This document shows, in pieces, positions 1 through 7,752 of a stretch of DNA of 49,822 bases (positions are counted from its first letter, which is position 1; the number at the start of each line of letters is the position of its first letter). The stretch lies in the NCBI RefSeq assembly GCF_029533155.1, contig NZ_JAIZDB010000032.1, positions 1-49,822 of the forward strand, in the 5' to 3' direction. Origin of the DNA: Psychrobacillus antarcticus. GTDB taxonomy: Bacteria > Bacillota > Bacilli > Bacillales_A > Planococcaceae. The position numbers were made by a program, and so were the translations under genes. The notes beneath the pieces are model-generated. The model searched no databases. It was not told where the DNA came from and saw nothing but the letters and a program-made list of their open reading frames with translations.

Positions 1-93
1 AAGTGATTAAAAGAAACGCATTTGGTTATCGAAATTTCTTGAGATTTCGAGCTAAAATATTACTAACGCACAAGTATAAAAAGATTGGAACTC

Positions 94-134
94 ATGTTGG
101 TTAAGGTGAAGGAAATTTTACTTCACCCCAACAT
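94..134. repeat. imperfect inverted repeat below the yjiH-like gene
   Basis: ATGTTGG and GGTGAAG on the left pair with CTTCACC and CCAACAT on the right around a 9-base loop, with a 4-base bulge (TTAA) in the left arm. It lies just past the stop of the minus-strand gene at 151, where a terminator would sit, but no T run follows on either strand. It may be a processing or weak termination hairpin. Confidence 0.4.
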
Positions 135-150
135 TTGACGTAGAACCAAT

Positions 151-1491
151 TTAAAACAATATATGTGCTACCACAGCAATAATTGGGAATGAAATAAGTG
201 TACGTAATAAGAAAATAACGATTAAATCTTTTATATTAAGCGGAATTTTCGAACCTAATAACAATCCACCAACCTCAGACATATAGATTAGCTGCGTTAC
301 AGACATAGTAGCGATAAAGAAACGTGTCATCTCTGATTCAATAGATGCTCCTAAAATAGATGGTAGGAACATATCTGCGAAGCCGACAACCATTGTTTGT
401 GCTGCTGCCGCTGCTTCTGGAATTCCAAATAACATTAATAGCGGTTCAAATGGCTTGCCCAAAATAGTGAAAACAGATGTGTATTCTGCAAGCATTAATG
501 CAATCGTACCGAAAGCAAGCACTACAGGAGCAACCCCAATATACATATCCACTACATTTTTTAAACCATCAGAGAAAAACTTGCCAATGGAACGGTTTTT
601 ATTAGCCATATTTAATGCATTTTCTAAACCATGTGTAACTGCATTGTAATCTTCAGGGAATTTTTCTGCGTCTAAGTCAAGCGGACGCCCATCAATATGT
701 GTATCCTCTTTTCTAGATAGAGGATAAATTCTTGGCATTATAAATGCAAGAACTACACCACAAAGTAGAACAGTTAAATAATAAGGAATAAAGTAATTAC
801 CTAAACCAACTTTCTCTATTACAACGATACAAAACGTAATCGATACAACAGAGAAGGTAGATCCAATAATTGCCGCTTCTTTTTTCGTGTAATAGCCTTC
901 TTCATACTGTCTGCTCGTAAGCAAAACACCAATTGTTCCATCTCCAACCCAAGAAGTTAGAGCGTCAACTGCGGAACGACCAGGTAATTTAAATAGAGGA
1001 CGCATGATTTTCACCATCATCGTACCAAAGAACTCCAATAGTCCAAAGTTTAATAGAAGTGGTAATAACAATCCTGCGAATAAGAAAATGGTAAACAAGA
1101 AAGAAACTAATCCAGTCGGACTTAATAACAATCCACCTGTGTTTTCACTCCAAATTGCTTCCGGACCGAGCTTCCATATGATTAAAATAGCAAATACTGC
1201 TCCGATAATACGAGTAACGGTCCAAAAAGGAGTTACTTTGAACAGATTATTGATAAACGTATCCTCTTTCGGTATGAACAGAAAGATGATAGAACCAATT
1301 GCAGCGATTAATAAAGTAATTAATGCAACCCATTGAACAACCGGTTCCAGCACAATGGATAGGAGACTTGCTAGCCATGCAATAGGTATTTGAAATCCTC
1401 CGTCAACCGGTAGAGGGATCATGAATAATATAACACCTGCTATAGAAGGGAGCAGGAATAATAGCCAAGTGGATAAGGAAAACTTCTTCAT
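151..1491 (-). CDS. YjiH family membrane protein with nucleoside-recognition (Gate) domains
   Basis: Integral membrane protein of about 446 residues with many hydrophobic segments along its whole length. A loop near the middle is polar and charged (around DGRPLDLDAEKFPEDYN). The pattern of two Gate-like halves, with conserved stretches such as SWVGDGTIGVLLTSRQYEEG and GFADMFLPSILGA, fits the YjiH family of putative transporters. The substrate is not known. The ATG at 1491 is chosen; a TTG four codons upstream is also open, and neither has a strong ribosome site. It is a single gene read away from its neighbours. The family call rests on recalled similarity. Confidence 0.75.
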   Translation of the reverse strand: MKKFSLSTWLLFLLPSIAGVILFMIPLPVDGGFQIPIAWLASLLSIVLEPVVQWVALITLLIAAIGSIIFLFIPKEDTFINNLFKVTPFWTVTRIIGAVFAILIIWKLGPEAIWSENTGGLLLSPTGLVSFLFTIFLFAGLLLPLLLNFGLLEFFGTMMVKIMRPLFKLPGRSAVDALTSWVGDGTIGVLLTSRQYEEGYYTKKEAAIIGSTFSVVSITFCIVVIEKVGLGNYFIPYYLTVLLCGVVLAFIMPRIYPLSRKEDTHIDGRPLDLDAEKFPEDYNAVTHGLENALNMANKNRSIGKFFSDGLKNVVDMYIGVAPVVLAFGTIALMLAEYTSVFTILGKPFEPLLMLFGIPEAAAAAQTMVVGFADMFLPSILGASIESEMTRFFIATMSVTQLIYMSEVGGLLLGSKIPLNIKDLIVIFLLRTLISFPIIAVVAHILF

Positions 1492-1598
1492 GCAAAAGAC
1501 CAACTTTCTATATATGTGAATATTTATACATCAAAAGACGATGTTTATACATAATAATTCAATTGCATGAAGAAGTCTATAGCTATTATAAAGTTCTT

Positions 1599-2285
1599 TT
1601 ATTCGAAATATTTAGAGAAATCATATGTGTAAAAACGTTCAAAGTTAACCCAGTTTTCTGCTTCAGTTTCCCCATCTGCTAAACGTTTATCCATTTCCTC
1701 TAACATCCACGCAGTTTGCGAAATATGAGCGCGCATAGATCCCATTTTTTGTTCTGCTACTTCTTTAATATTATGGATAACATCTGGTTCTCCTAGAACT
1801 TCCTTGGAATCATTAGAGAACGCTAATGCATAAATTGTTGGGCGTTGTTCTTCAGGCATACGTCTTACCGCGCGGATCATTGCACGTCCAGTCGCATCAT
1901 GATCAGGATGTACAGCATAGTTCGGATAAAACGTAATGATAAGAGAAGGGTTCGTATCAGAGATCAGGTTTTGCATCAGCTCAACCATTTTTTCATCGTC
2001 CTCAAATTCTATCGTCTTATCACGCAATCCCATCATACGAAGATCCGTTAATCCCATTGCTTTAGCGGATGCAAATAATTCTTCTTTGCGGATCTGCGGC
2101 AATGTTTCGCGTGTCGCAAAAGGAGGGTTTCCTAAGTTTCTTCCCATTTCACCTAGCGTTAAGCAAGCGTATGTAACCGGAATTCCTTGTTTAATATAAG
2201 TAGCAATCGTACCTGATACGCCAAATGCTTCATCGTCAGGATGAGGGAATACAACTAGTACATGTCGTTCCATTGGTAGTGTCAT
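1599..2285 (-). CDS. bshB2: bacillithiol biosynthesis deacetylase BshB2 (YojG)
   Basis: LmbE/PIG-L family zinc-dependent deacetylase, which removes the acetyl group from GlcNAc-malate in bacillithiol synthesis. The metal motif PHPDDE is at residues 14-19 and the second signature HPDHD at 126-130. The length of 228 residues fits the family. A good AGGAGGACAAATA precedes the ATG at 2285; an internal Met at residue 5 is less likely to be the start. It is the second gene of a minus-strand pair with yojF, 13 bp apart, the arrangement found in Bacillus. BshB2 is the partly redundant partner of BshB1. Confidence 0.9.
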   Translation of the reverse strand: MTLPMERHVLVVFPHPDDEAFGVSGTIATYIKQGIPVTYACLTLGEMGRNLGNPPFATRETLPQIRKEELFASAKAMGLTDLRMMGLRDKTIEFEDDEKMVELMQNLISDTNPSLIITFYPNYAVHPDHDATGRAMIRAVRRMPEEQRPTIYALAFSNDSKEVLGEPDVIHNIKEVAEQKMGSMRAHISQTAWMLEEMDKRLADGETEAENWVNFERFYTYDFSKYFE

Positions 2286-2298
2286 TTATTTGTCCTCC

Positions 2299-2649
2299 TT
2301 AATAAGAAAATGGTGTTTTACTAATTTGTAATGCAACAGCTAGCTTGCCAGTTTGGTCATGGCCTGCCATAAGTAATCTACCATGTTCATCTAGCTCGAA
2401 ATGAGTAATACCTTGTGCATAAACCCAACCATGAGGAAGCTTCAATCCTATGCGGTGTGGAGCTTCTCCGGCTATTTTCCCAAGTTCATAACGAATCATT
2501 ACGTTCCGAATAAAAGCTCCTGCATTAAAAACGTTCTCGTTAAAGTGGGCTGCATACGCACCATTAGTCGTTTCTAAATGTATATATATATCTTCGTTTG
2601 CAAAATTATTCAAAAGCTCCTGCAAGCGTTCTACTTGAACAAGTTCCAT
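2299..2649 (-). CDS. yojF: YojF family protein (DUF1806)
   Basis: Protein of 116 residues with no obvious membrane segment or signal peptide. It resembles YojF/DUF1806, a small conserved family encoded directly upstream of bshB2 in Bacillus. The ATG at 2649 is preceded by GGAGGCAAT. Its conserved pairing with bshB2 suggests a role tied to bacillithiol or to the deacetylase, but no function is established from the sequence. Confidence 0.8.
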   Translation of the reverse strand: MELVQVERLQELLNNFANEDIYIHLETTNGAYAAHFNENVFNAGAFIRNVMIRYELGKIAGEAPHRIGLKLPHGWVYAQGITHFELDEHGRLLMAGHDQTGKLAVALQISKTPFSY

Positions 2650-2934
2650 TCGTATTGCCTCCTAACATACTGTCTGCTATTAGTATAAAGAAAAAAAGGG
2701 GATGAAGCGAATGATTGATTTAAAGGGAAGGTGCAAAGAGATTGCACTAGAACGATGAACGTTAAATTCAGATAGATTGGTTTACTTGCTGCAAGTTACT
2801 AAATACTTGCCCAACAAGACCGTTTATTAGCGTTCGATGGGGTGATACTGGCGTTCATTTTTAAATACTAGCGCTTCACAATTATTTACTTGAAAACGGA
2901 AATTTCACCCAAAAATAATTGGATGAATGAACAT
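2650..2934. other. gene-free stretch between yojF and the pdxK terminator
   Basis: No supported reading frame. It contains the start region of yojF and a six-unit phased motif array at 2781-2896. Confidence 0.7.
2781..2896 (-). repeat. 21-bp phased motif array, class A (GCAAGTAAA on the minus strand)
   Basis: On the plus strand the motif WWTACTNGC begins at 2781, 2802, 2823, 2844, 2864 and 2885, so spacings are 21, 21, 21, 20 and 21. Sequence between motifs is unrelated from unit to unit. The array starts 86 bp past the stop of pdxK and after its terminator. On the strand pdxK is read from, the motif is GCAAGTAAA or variants. Confidence 0.85.
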
Positions 2935-2974
2935 AAAAAAACTCGTTAGTCTGAGATGACTAAACGAGTTTTAT
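2935..2974 (-). terminator. Rho-independent terminator of pdxK
   Basis: On the minus strand, AAAACTCGTTTAGTC pairs with GACTAACGAGTTTT and is followed by a T run (the A run 2935-2940 on the plus strand). It lies directly after the pdxK stop codon. Confidence 0.9.
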
Positions 2975-2981
2975 ATATGTC

Positions 2982-3815
2982 TTAAACGGTTGTAGTAGTA
3001 ACTTTTGGTGCACCAAATTTACCTTTAGCGCCATGAAGAACTGGTCCAACGTATTGATTTAATTTCCAACCATGTGCGATGGCAGCTGAAACGAATTCTT
3101 TCGCTTCGAAAATGGAATCGGCAACAGATAAGCCATTTGCTAAGTTTGCAGTTATAGCTGCAGCAAATGTACAGCCAGCACCGTGATTATACGTAGTTTC
3201 TGTTTTTTCTGTTTCTAAAAGTGTATGTGTTTGCCCATCGTAGAATAGATCGACAGCTTTTTCATGTTTTAACTGCTTTCCACCTTTGATGACTACATTT
3301 TTAGCACCAAGTGCATGAATTTTTTCTGCAGCTGCTTTCATGTCCTCGATTGTTTTCAATGTTCCAAGACCGGAAAGTTGACCTGCTTCAAATAGGTTTG
3401 GAGTAACTACTAATGCGCGTGGAAGTAAAAACTCAATCATCGCATCCACAGTCCCAGGGTTTAGTACTTCATCTTCACCTTTACATACCATAACAGGGTC
3501 AATAACTACACTTTGCACTCCTGCTTCTTCTATAATATTCCCTGCAGTTTCAATAATTTCTTCTGTACTTAACATACCAGTTTTAATAGCATCTACATTT
3601 GTAGATAATGCCGTTTTTGCTTGACGTTTAATCTCTTCGACTGGCAATGAGAATACACCATGGCTCCAGTCGTTATCTGGATCCATAGTAGCAACAACTG
3701 TTAAAACGTTCATACCATATGTACCGTGTTCTTGGAAAGTTTTTAAATCTGCTTGAATTCCAGCTCCACCAGAAGTATCGGATCCAGCTATTGTAAGTGT
3801 TTTTTTAATAGACAT
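2982..3815 (-). CDS. pdxK: pyridoxine/pyridoxal/pyridoxamine kinase (ThiD-like PdxK)
   Basis: Ribokinase-superfamily kinase of 277 residues that phosphorylates vitamin B6 vitamers. Visible features are the N-terminal AGSDTSGGAGIQAD (residues 10-23), DPVMVCKG near 106-113, TPNLFEA near 138-144 and the anion-hole motif HGAGC at 211-215. The catalytic cysteine of this group is C215. It is closer to B. subtilis PdxK (the kinase of the ywd region) than to HMP kinase ThiD, and the downstream ung-ywdI-ywdK context agrees. AAGGAG precedes the ATG at 3815. A weaker HMP kinase activity cannot be excluded. Confidence 0.88.
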   Translation of the reverse strand: MSIKKTLTIAGSDTSGGAGIQADLKTFQEHGTYGMNVLTVVATMDPDNDWSHGVFSLPVEEIKRQAKTALSTNVDAIKTGMLSTEEIIETAGNIIEEAGVQSVVIDPVMVCKGEDEVLNPGTVDAMIEFLLPRALVVTPNLFEAGQLSGLGTLKTIEDMKAAAEKIHALGAKNVVIKGGKQLKHEKAVDLFYDGQTHTLLETEKTETTYNHGAGCTFAAAITANLANGLSVADSIFEAKEFVSAAIAHGWKLNQYVGPVLHGAKGKFGAPKVTTTTV

Positions 3816-3884
3816 TAGACTTTTCTCCTTTTTCTATGCTGCGTATAATTCTTTTATTGTATCAGATTTTTTGGGAAATTTACA

Positions 3885-4142
3885 TTATGGAATCTTGGGA
3901 GCTGTCCAAAACTTATACAAAACAATTATACAAACGATAGCAATAGTACCTGTTATAAGAGAACCAACTATAATTTCGTTAATCCATAATGAAACAGATA
4001 AAAATAGGAGAAACACGATGAGAAGTATGAATACAAAAATAAAACATCCCATTCCGATATTTTTAGCGCTTTCTGGCACCATATTTTTACTAGCTGCTTG
4101 TTCAATCTGCTTTACCTTTTCTCGATAGTGCAAATCTGCCAT
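3885..4142 (-). CDS. small two-helix membrane protein, unknown family
   Basis: Protein of 85 residues with a charged N-terminus (about 25 residues) followed by two hydrophobic segments, roughly residues 31-52 and 57-78, and a short cytoplasm-like tail. An AAAAAAGGAG sequence sits before the ATG at 4142. It is divergent from the DUF4230 gene at 4247. I do not recognise the family. The ribosome site and two clean membrane segments argue that it is a real gene; a reverse-strand frame of 85 codons over the same bases lacks these features. Confidence 0.7.
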   Translation of the reverse strand: MADLHYREKVKQIEQAASKNMVPESAKNIGMGCFIFVFILLIVFLLFLSVSLWINEIIVGSLITGTIAIVCIIVLYKFWTAPKIP

Positions 4143-4246
4143 TTGAAAAATCTCCTTTTTTCCATCGTATCATGATAGATTAGTTGTTAATAGCGAAACT
4201 TTTAGCTAATGTAAACGTAATAGAATTAGAGGAAAAGAGGGATAAT

Positions 4247-4996
4247 ATGCTAAAAGAGGACAAGATTCGTGAAATGGAAAAGCTATTGGAAGAATTAAAG
4301 GCTCAAGATGAGTCGGCAGCAACGATTGCAGAAAGTCCTTCCCGTAAAGGTTTTAATGAATGGAATATACCCCGTGTTTTATTTAGATTAGGTTCAAAGT
4401 CCTTTCTACTCATTGGACTTCTCATTCTTTTATTAGTAGCAGTCCTTCCATTTGCAGCCTTTTGGGCTATCCAAGGAAGTACGTTCACCGAAAGTAAAGG
4501 GTCATTTGTTGAGCAAATGCAAGCTTTAAATGAGTTGTCTACAGCACAGGCTTATACGAAAGTAATTATTGAAAGACAAGATAATGCGGTATTTGGCAAA
4601 GAGATCGGACTTGATTTGCCTGGTACTAAAAGACAGCTACTAGTTGTTGTACCAGGAATTGTTAAAGCAGGTGTCGATTTTTCTCAGGTTTCCGAATCAG
4701 ATATAAAAGTAGATGAAGAGAAGAAGACGGCTAAGTTAATATTGCCGAAACCAGAATTTTTAGGTGGAGCTGAAATTTTATTTGACCAAGTAGAAGTATT
4801 TTCATATGAAGGATTATTCCGTGAAAAAGCGGATATTAAAGAAGGATATGAAATTGCAGAGACTGCAAAACAGATGATGATGGAAGAAACAAAGGGACAA
4901 GGTATTTTGGTGTTAGCAGAAGAAAATGCTGCTAAATCGGTGAAAGAAATGTTCCAGTTAGTGGATTATGATGTAGAAGTAGAATTTAAGGAGTGA
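4247..4996 (+). CDS. DUF4230 domain protein, membrane anchored
   Basis: Protein of 249 residues. A coiled-coil-like charged N-terminus (residues 1-25) is followed by one membrane segment near 52-75 and a C-terminal domain outside the membrane that resembles DUF4230, which is common in Bacillota. The ATG at 4247 is chosen because GAGGAAAAGAGGG precedes it; an upstream in-frame TTG at 4184 has no ribosome site. Its stop at 4994-4996 is one base from the ung start, so the two are probably cotranscribed. The position matches the uncharacterised ywd genes before ung in B. subtilis. Function unknown. Confidence 0.8.
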   Translation: MLKEDKIREMEKLLEELKAQDESAATIAESPSRKGFNEWNIPRVLFRLGSKSFLLIGLLILLLVAVLPFAAFWAIQGSTFTESKGSFVEQMQALNELSTAQAYTKVIIERQDNAVFGKEIGLDLPGTKRQLLVVVPGIVKAGVDFSQVSESDIKVDEEKKTAKLILPKPEFLGGAEILFDQVEVFSYEGLFREKADIKEGYEIAETAKQMMMEETKGQGILVLAEENAAKSVKEMFQLVDYDVEVEFKE

Positions 4997-4997
4997 G

Positions 4998-5657
4998 ATG
5001 GACATGTCTAGCTGGAAAGATGTGTTAAGAGAGGAACGGGAGAAGCCTTATTTTAAAGAGTTACAATTATTTTTGGATAAGGAATATGCTACTCAAACAA
5101 TTTTTCCCGCAAGGAACGAAATTGACAGTGCGTTTCAGATGTCAGCCTATGATGATATCAAGGTAGTGATTTTGGGTCAGGATCCGTATCATGGAGAGGG
5201 TCAGGCGCATGGTATGAGTTTTTCAGTGAAGCCGGGTGTTCGCATACCGCCGAGTTTAAGAAATATGTTGAAGGAACTAGAGGATGATTTAGATTGTCCT
5301 TTACCTGCTAATGGATATTTAGAAAAGTGGGCGGAGCAAGGTGTCCTGCTGTTAAACACGGTGTTAACTGTTCGAGCTGGAGCAGCGAATTCTCATAAAG
5401 GCATGGGTTGGGAAACGTTTACGGACGCTGTGATTCAAAAGCTTTCAAATCGACATAAACCAATTATTTTTGTTTTATGGGGTAAGCCAGCGCAGTCCAA
5501 AATTCAGCTAATCGATACTGAAAAACATATGATTCTACAAGCACCTCATCCTAGCCCATTAAGTGCATATCGAGGGTTTTTTGGAAGTAAACCATATTCC
5601 AAGATCAATGTTCAATTGATGGTATGGGGGGAAGAACCAATCGATTTTTGCCTATAA
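4998..5657 (+). CDS. ung: uracil-DNA glycosylase, family 1
   Basis: Removes uracil from DNA as the first step of base excision repair. The water-activating motif GQDPYHG is at residues 60-66 and the DNA-intercalating motif HPSPLS at 184-189. The length of 219 residues is typical. Two ATGs are possible, 4998 and 5004; AAGGAG is 4 bases before the first and 10 before the second, so the shorter form MSSWKDVL is equally plausible. It follows the DUF4230 gene with no gap and is followed by a small cysteine-rich gene. Confidence 0.95.
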   Translation: MDMSSWKDVLREEREKPYFKELQLFLDKEYATQTIFPARNEIDSAFQMSAYDDIKVVILGQDPYHGEGQAHGMSFSVKPGVRIPPSLRNMLKELEDDLDCPLPANGYLEKWAEQGVLLLNTVLTVRAGAANSHKGMGWETFTDAVIQKLSNRHKPIIFVLWGKPAQSKIQLIDTEKHMILQAPHPSPLSAYRGFFGSKPYSKINVQLMVWGEEPIDFCL

Positions 5658-5694
5658 ATATGCTAAGATAGTCAGTGGAAAGCGGGGGAGGACA

Positions 5695-5874
5695 TTGGCT
5701 GCAAACTGTTTCAAATGCCAACATTTTTTCACGACATGGGATGCGCGAAATCCCCGTGGATGTAAAGCATACGAATTTAAAACAAAGGAACTTCCCTCCG
5801 TAGTAGTGCATCGTTCCTCAGGAATGGAATGTTTGAAATTTGAACCAAAGCAAGTGGAGGGACAAAGACGATGA
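5695..5874 (+). CDS. small CxxC protein (59 residues) between ung and ywdI
   Basis: TTG start at 5695 preceded by GGGGGAGG; the frame stops at 5872-5874 and overlaps the ywdI ATG in an ATGA. The protein has CFKC at residues 5-8, a third cysteine at residue 23 (PRGCKAYEF) and a fourth at residue 46 (GMECLKFEP), a spacing that could bind zinc. Similar short cysteine proteins follow ung in other Bacillaceae, by memory. Because of the TTG start and small size it is easily missed. Function unknown. Confidence 0.8.
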   Translation: MAANCFKCQHFFTTWDARNPRGCKAYEFKTKELPSVVVHRSSGMECLKFEPKQVEGQRR

Positions 5875-6122
5875 TTTCTAATGAGCAACTATTAATGCAA
5901 ATAGATAAACATCTAAATTACGCAAGAATTAGTGGAAACGAGCAATCTGTTAGAGAATCATTAGTTGCTATCAAAGCAATATGTGATGTTGGGTTAGAAG
6001 CCCAAATACCGTTGCAAGCTCCTACTACTAGAAGTATACAGACGGCTTCACCTATTCTACCTACACAACCAGTCGCTTTAAAAGAAGAAGATGCAAATGG
6101 GGAATCCCTATTCGATTTTTAA
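5871..6122 (+). CDS. ywdI: YwdI family protein (DUF5327)
   Basis: Soluble protein of 83 residues with an alpha-helical N-terminal half (about residues 1-42, MISNEQLLMQIDKHLNYARI...), then a Pro/Thr-rich linker and an acidic C-terminus. It matches the ywdI position between ung and ywdK in B. subtilis. The start overlaps the preceding small gene by 4 bases (ATGA), which suggests translational coupling. No biochemical role is known. Confidence 0.82.
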   Translation: MISNEQLLMQIDKHLNYARISGNEQSVRESLVAIKAICDVGLEAQIPLQAPTTRSIQTASPILPTQPVALKEEDANGESLFDF

Positions 6123-6141
6123 GAGAAAGAAGGAGAATTCT

Positions 6142-6522
6142 GTGAAGTTTTTTATTATAGCAGGTGCTATTAATGGCTTATTATCTGTTGCACTCGGAGC
6201 GTTTGGAGCTCATTTATTAGAAGGCAAGGTTGCCGACAAATACTTGGCTACATGGGGTACAGCGGTCCAGTATCAAATGTTCCACGCGTTAGCTTTAATA
6301 GCTATTGGCATATTGATGAGTAGTAAGATACTTGGGCCAGTCTCTAGCTTGAATACTGCAGGGTATTTATTACTTGCAGGAATTGTTATTTTCTCTGGCA
6401 GCTTATATGTGTTGAGCTTAACAGGCATTAGTATTCTAGGCGCAATAACACCAATCGGTGGAGTAGCATTTTTAGCAGGTTGGGTTATGCTCATTGTAGC
6501 CACAGTTAAATACGCAAATTAA
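6142..6522 (+). CDS. ywdK: DUF423 family membrane protein YwdK
   Basis: Protein of 126 residues with four hydrophobic helices and the DUF423/TMEM256 signature GAFGAHLLEG near residues 17-26 and WGTAVQYQMFHALAL near 36-50. The GTG at 6142 is chosen because AAGGAG lies just before it; an in-frame ATG at 6091 lies inside ywdI and would add 17 polar residues. It is the last gene of the ung-ywdI-ywdK unit and is followed by a terminator. Function unknown. Confidence 0.85.
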   Translation: MKFFIIAGAINGLLSVALGAFGAHLLEGKVADKYLATWGTAVQYQMFHALALIAIGILMSSKILGPVSSLNTAGYLLLAGIVIFSGSLYVLSLTGISILGAITPIGGVAFLAGWVMLIVATVKYAN

Positions 6523-6529
6523 TAGGAAG

Positions 6530-6560
6530 GTCGAATCTATGGTGGGTTCGGCTTTTTTTA
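6530..6560 (+). terminator. terminator of the ung-ywdK unit
   Basis: GTCGAATCT pairs with GGGTTCGGC (three G-U pairs), followed by TTTTTTTA. Confidence 0.8.
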
Positions 6561-6576
6561 TTTGGGGTTGAGGGCT

Positions 6577-6670
6577 GAGTTCCACCCGGACAGCGAGTTC
6601 CACCCGAGGACGTCAGAGTTTCACACGAGACAGCGAGTTCCACCCAAGACAGTTCGAGTTCCACTCAAAC
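6577..6670 (+). repeat. phased motif array, class C (GAGTTCCACCC)
   Basis: GAGTTCCACCC or close variants begin at 6577, 6595, 6616, 6635 and 6656, with spacings 18, 21, 19 and 21. It starts 55 bp after the ywdK stop, between two terminators of convergent genes. Preceded by GC in some units, giving GCGAGT as in class A. Confidence 0.75.
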
Positions 6671-6702
6671 AAAAAAAGCTTATTCGCAAAACGAATAAGC
6701 TT
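6671..6702 (-). terminator. terminator of gerQ
   Basis: Perfect 11-bp stem AAGCTTATTCG / CGAATAAGCTT (6676-6686 with 6692-6702) with a 5-base loop. On the minus strand it is followed by a T run. Confidence 0.93.
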
Positions 6703-6708
6703 GAAGCA

Positions 6709-7050
6709 TCACTGGTAATAATTAATTTCCTCATCAAATGTTACATAATCTAAATAAATCATAAGCATTAAGTATCGTTTACCATTTGGATCACTAATAA
6801 TGACGTGATCTCGACCAGCAGCTTCTATATAGCCGGTAACTACAAAATTATTCCTTTCTCGGTTGTTCTCGAACGTAAAATAGAATGTACCTAACTTGCC
6901 TTTGTTCGCTCGTAATATGTTTTCAACATAAGATTGTTCCTGTCCTCTAGTAGCTGCCGGTATTTGAGGTGGGGTCATAGGGTGTTGCATTTGCTGCTGC
7001 TGCTGTTGTTGTTGAGGAAAAACTCCAGGGTGCCAATAATATTGAACCAT
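6709..7050 (-). CDS. gerQ: spore coat protein GerQ (YwdL)
   Basis: Spore coat protein required for the action of CwlJ during germination; in B. subtilis it is crosslinked by transglutaminase Tgl. The 113-residue product has a Gln-rich N-terminus (a run of 8 Q at residues 13-20 from CTG/TTG triplets), then a folded domain with VENILRANKGK and the conserved end LDYVTFDEEINYYQ. AAAGGATG precedes the ATG at 7050. It lies directly downstream of cwlJ as in Bacillus and ends in a strong terminator. Confidence 0.93.
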   Translation of the reverse strand: MVQYYWHPGVFPQQQQQQQQMQHPMTPPQIPAATRGQEQSYVENILRANKGKLGTFYFTFENNRERNNFVVTGYIEAAGRDHVIISDPNGKRYLMLMIYLDYVTFDEEINYYQ

Positions 7051-7474
7051 TCATACATCCTTTCAAATTTATATTTCTGGACAATCTGCAGTGGAAGGAG
7101 AGAGAGCAATGCGCTTTGTAGCTGTCCATATTCCATTGTGCCTGGTATTCACCAGGTGGTTCAAAAAACAGTAAAGAACGCGTTGAAGGATGAAAGCGTT
7201 CGCCATTAAAAACTCTTTGGATCAAACCTTTGTCTTGCTCACTTGCAAATTGATAGAAGTACGATTTCTTTGTTGCCACAAATCCTCCGGGGCTTTGAAA
7301 AACCATTTCCTCCAGTGTACGGATATCTCTGAAATCTAAGCAGGTAGCACGGACTCTATTTACTCCTACGTTTTCTACCATATGCATGCCAAGCTCGCCA
7401 TCACCTTCCGCTTCTGCTCGCATCTGCCTTGCAAGTAGTTCCAATTGCTTCGTGGTGGATTTGACTACTGCCAT
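6947..7474 (-). CDS. cwlJ: spore cell wall hydrolase CwlJ, probable C-terminal frameshift
   Basis: SleB/CwlJ-type cortex-lytic enzyme. The N-terminal part carries RAEAEG (E21/E23), NVGVNRVRA and FNGERFHPST as in CwlJ. The frame is normal to YKAHC (C123), then gives an unrelated tail that runs 104 bp into gerQ. A shift of reading frame at the TCTCTCTCC run near 7095-7105 yields LSPSTADCPEI followed by TAA at 7069-7071, which matches the usual CwlJ ending and stops just before the gerQ ribosome site. So the intended gene is probably 7069-7474. Either a real frameshift mutation or a sequence error would explain it; the catalytic region is intact. Confidence 0.85.
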   Translation of the reverse strand: MAVVKSTTKQLELLARQMRAEAEGDGELGMHMVENVGVNRVRATCLDFRDIRTLEEMVFQSPGGFVATKKSYFYQFASEQDKGLIQRVFNGERFHPSTRSLLFFEPPGEYQAQWNMDSYKAHCSLSFHCRLSRNINLKGCMNGSILLAPWSFSSTTTAAAANATPYDPTSNTGSY

Positions 7475-7719
7475 TGCATCAACTCACCCCCTACCCATAC
7501 ACTATGCAACGAGCTTGAAAATGATGAACAAAGATTGTCTATACATTTGAGAATAAAGCTAAAACTAGTTTACTCGCTCTCCAGTACGTTTTACTCGCTT
7601 TCATAATTGAATTACTTGCTCTCAACTAGTGCATACTCGCGCCTAACAGGTATTTACTTGCTCTGACTCCTCGTTTACTCGCTGATAGGGATAATATGGA
7701 AATGAATTAAAGAAGAAAT
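7475..7719. other. gene-free stretch upstream of cwlJ
   Basis: Contains the probable cwlJ promoter region (no sigma factor site I can assign), the six-unit class A array at 7569-7684 and the hemQ terminator at its right end. Confidence 0.6.
7569..7684 (-). repeat. 21-bp phased motif array, class A, six exact units
   Basis: TTTACTCGC or close variants begin at 7569, 7590, 7611, 7632, 7653 and 7674: five consecutive spacings of exactly 21. Spacers are unrelated. On the minus strand, in which hemQ is read, the motif is GCGAGTAAA. The array begins 69 bp beyond the hemQ stop, after its terminator. Confidence 0.9.
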
Positions 7720-7749
7720 AAAAAAAGACTGCATAGCTGCAGCCTTTTC
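7720..7749 (-). terminator. terminator of hemQ
   Basis: On the minus strand GGCTGCA pairs with TGCAGTC, flanked by AAAA and a run of T, just after the hemQ stop. Confidence 0.85.
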
Positions 7750-7752
7750 CTT

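Noticed and set aside
94-134. Terminator for the yjiH-like gene
   Set aside because: A hairpin is present, but with a bulged arm and no T run, so it is listed only as an inverted repeat.
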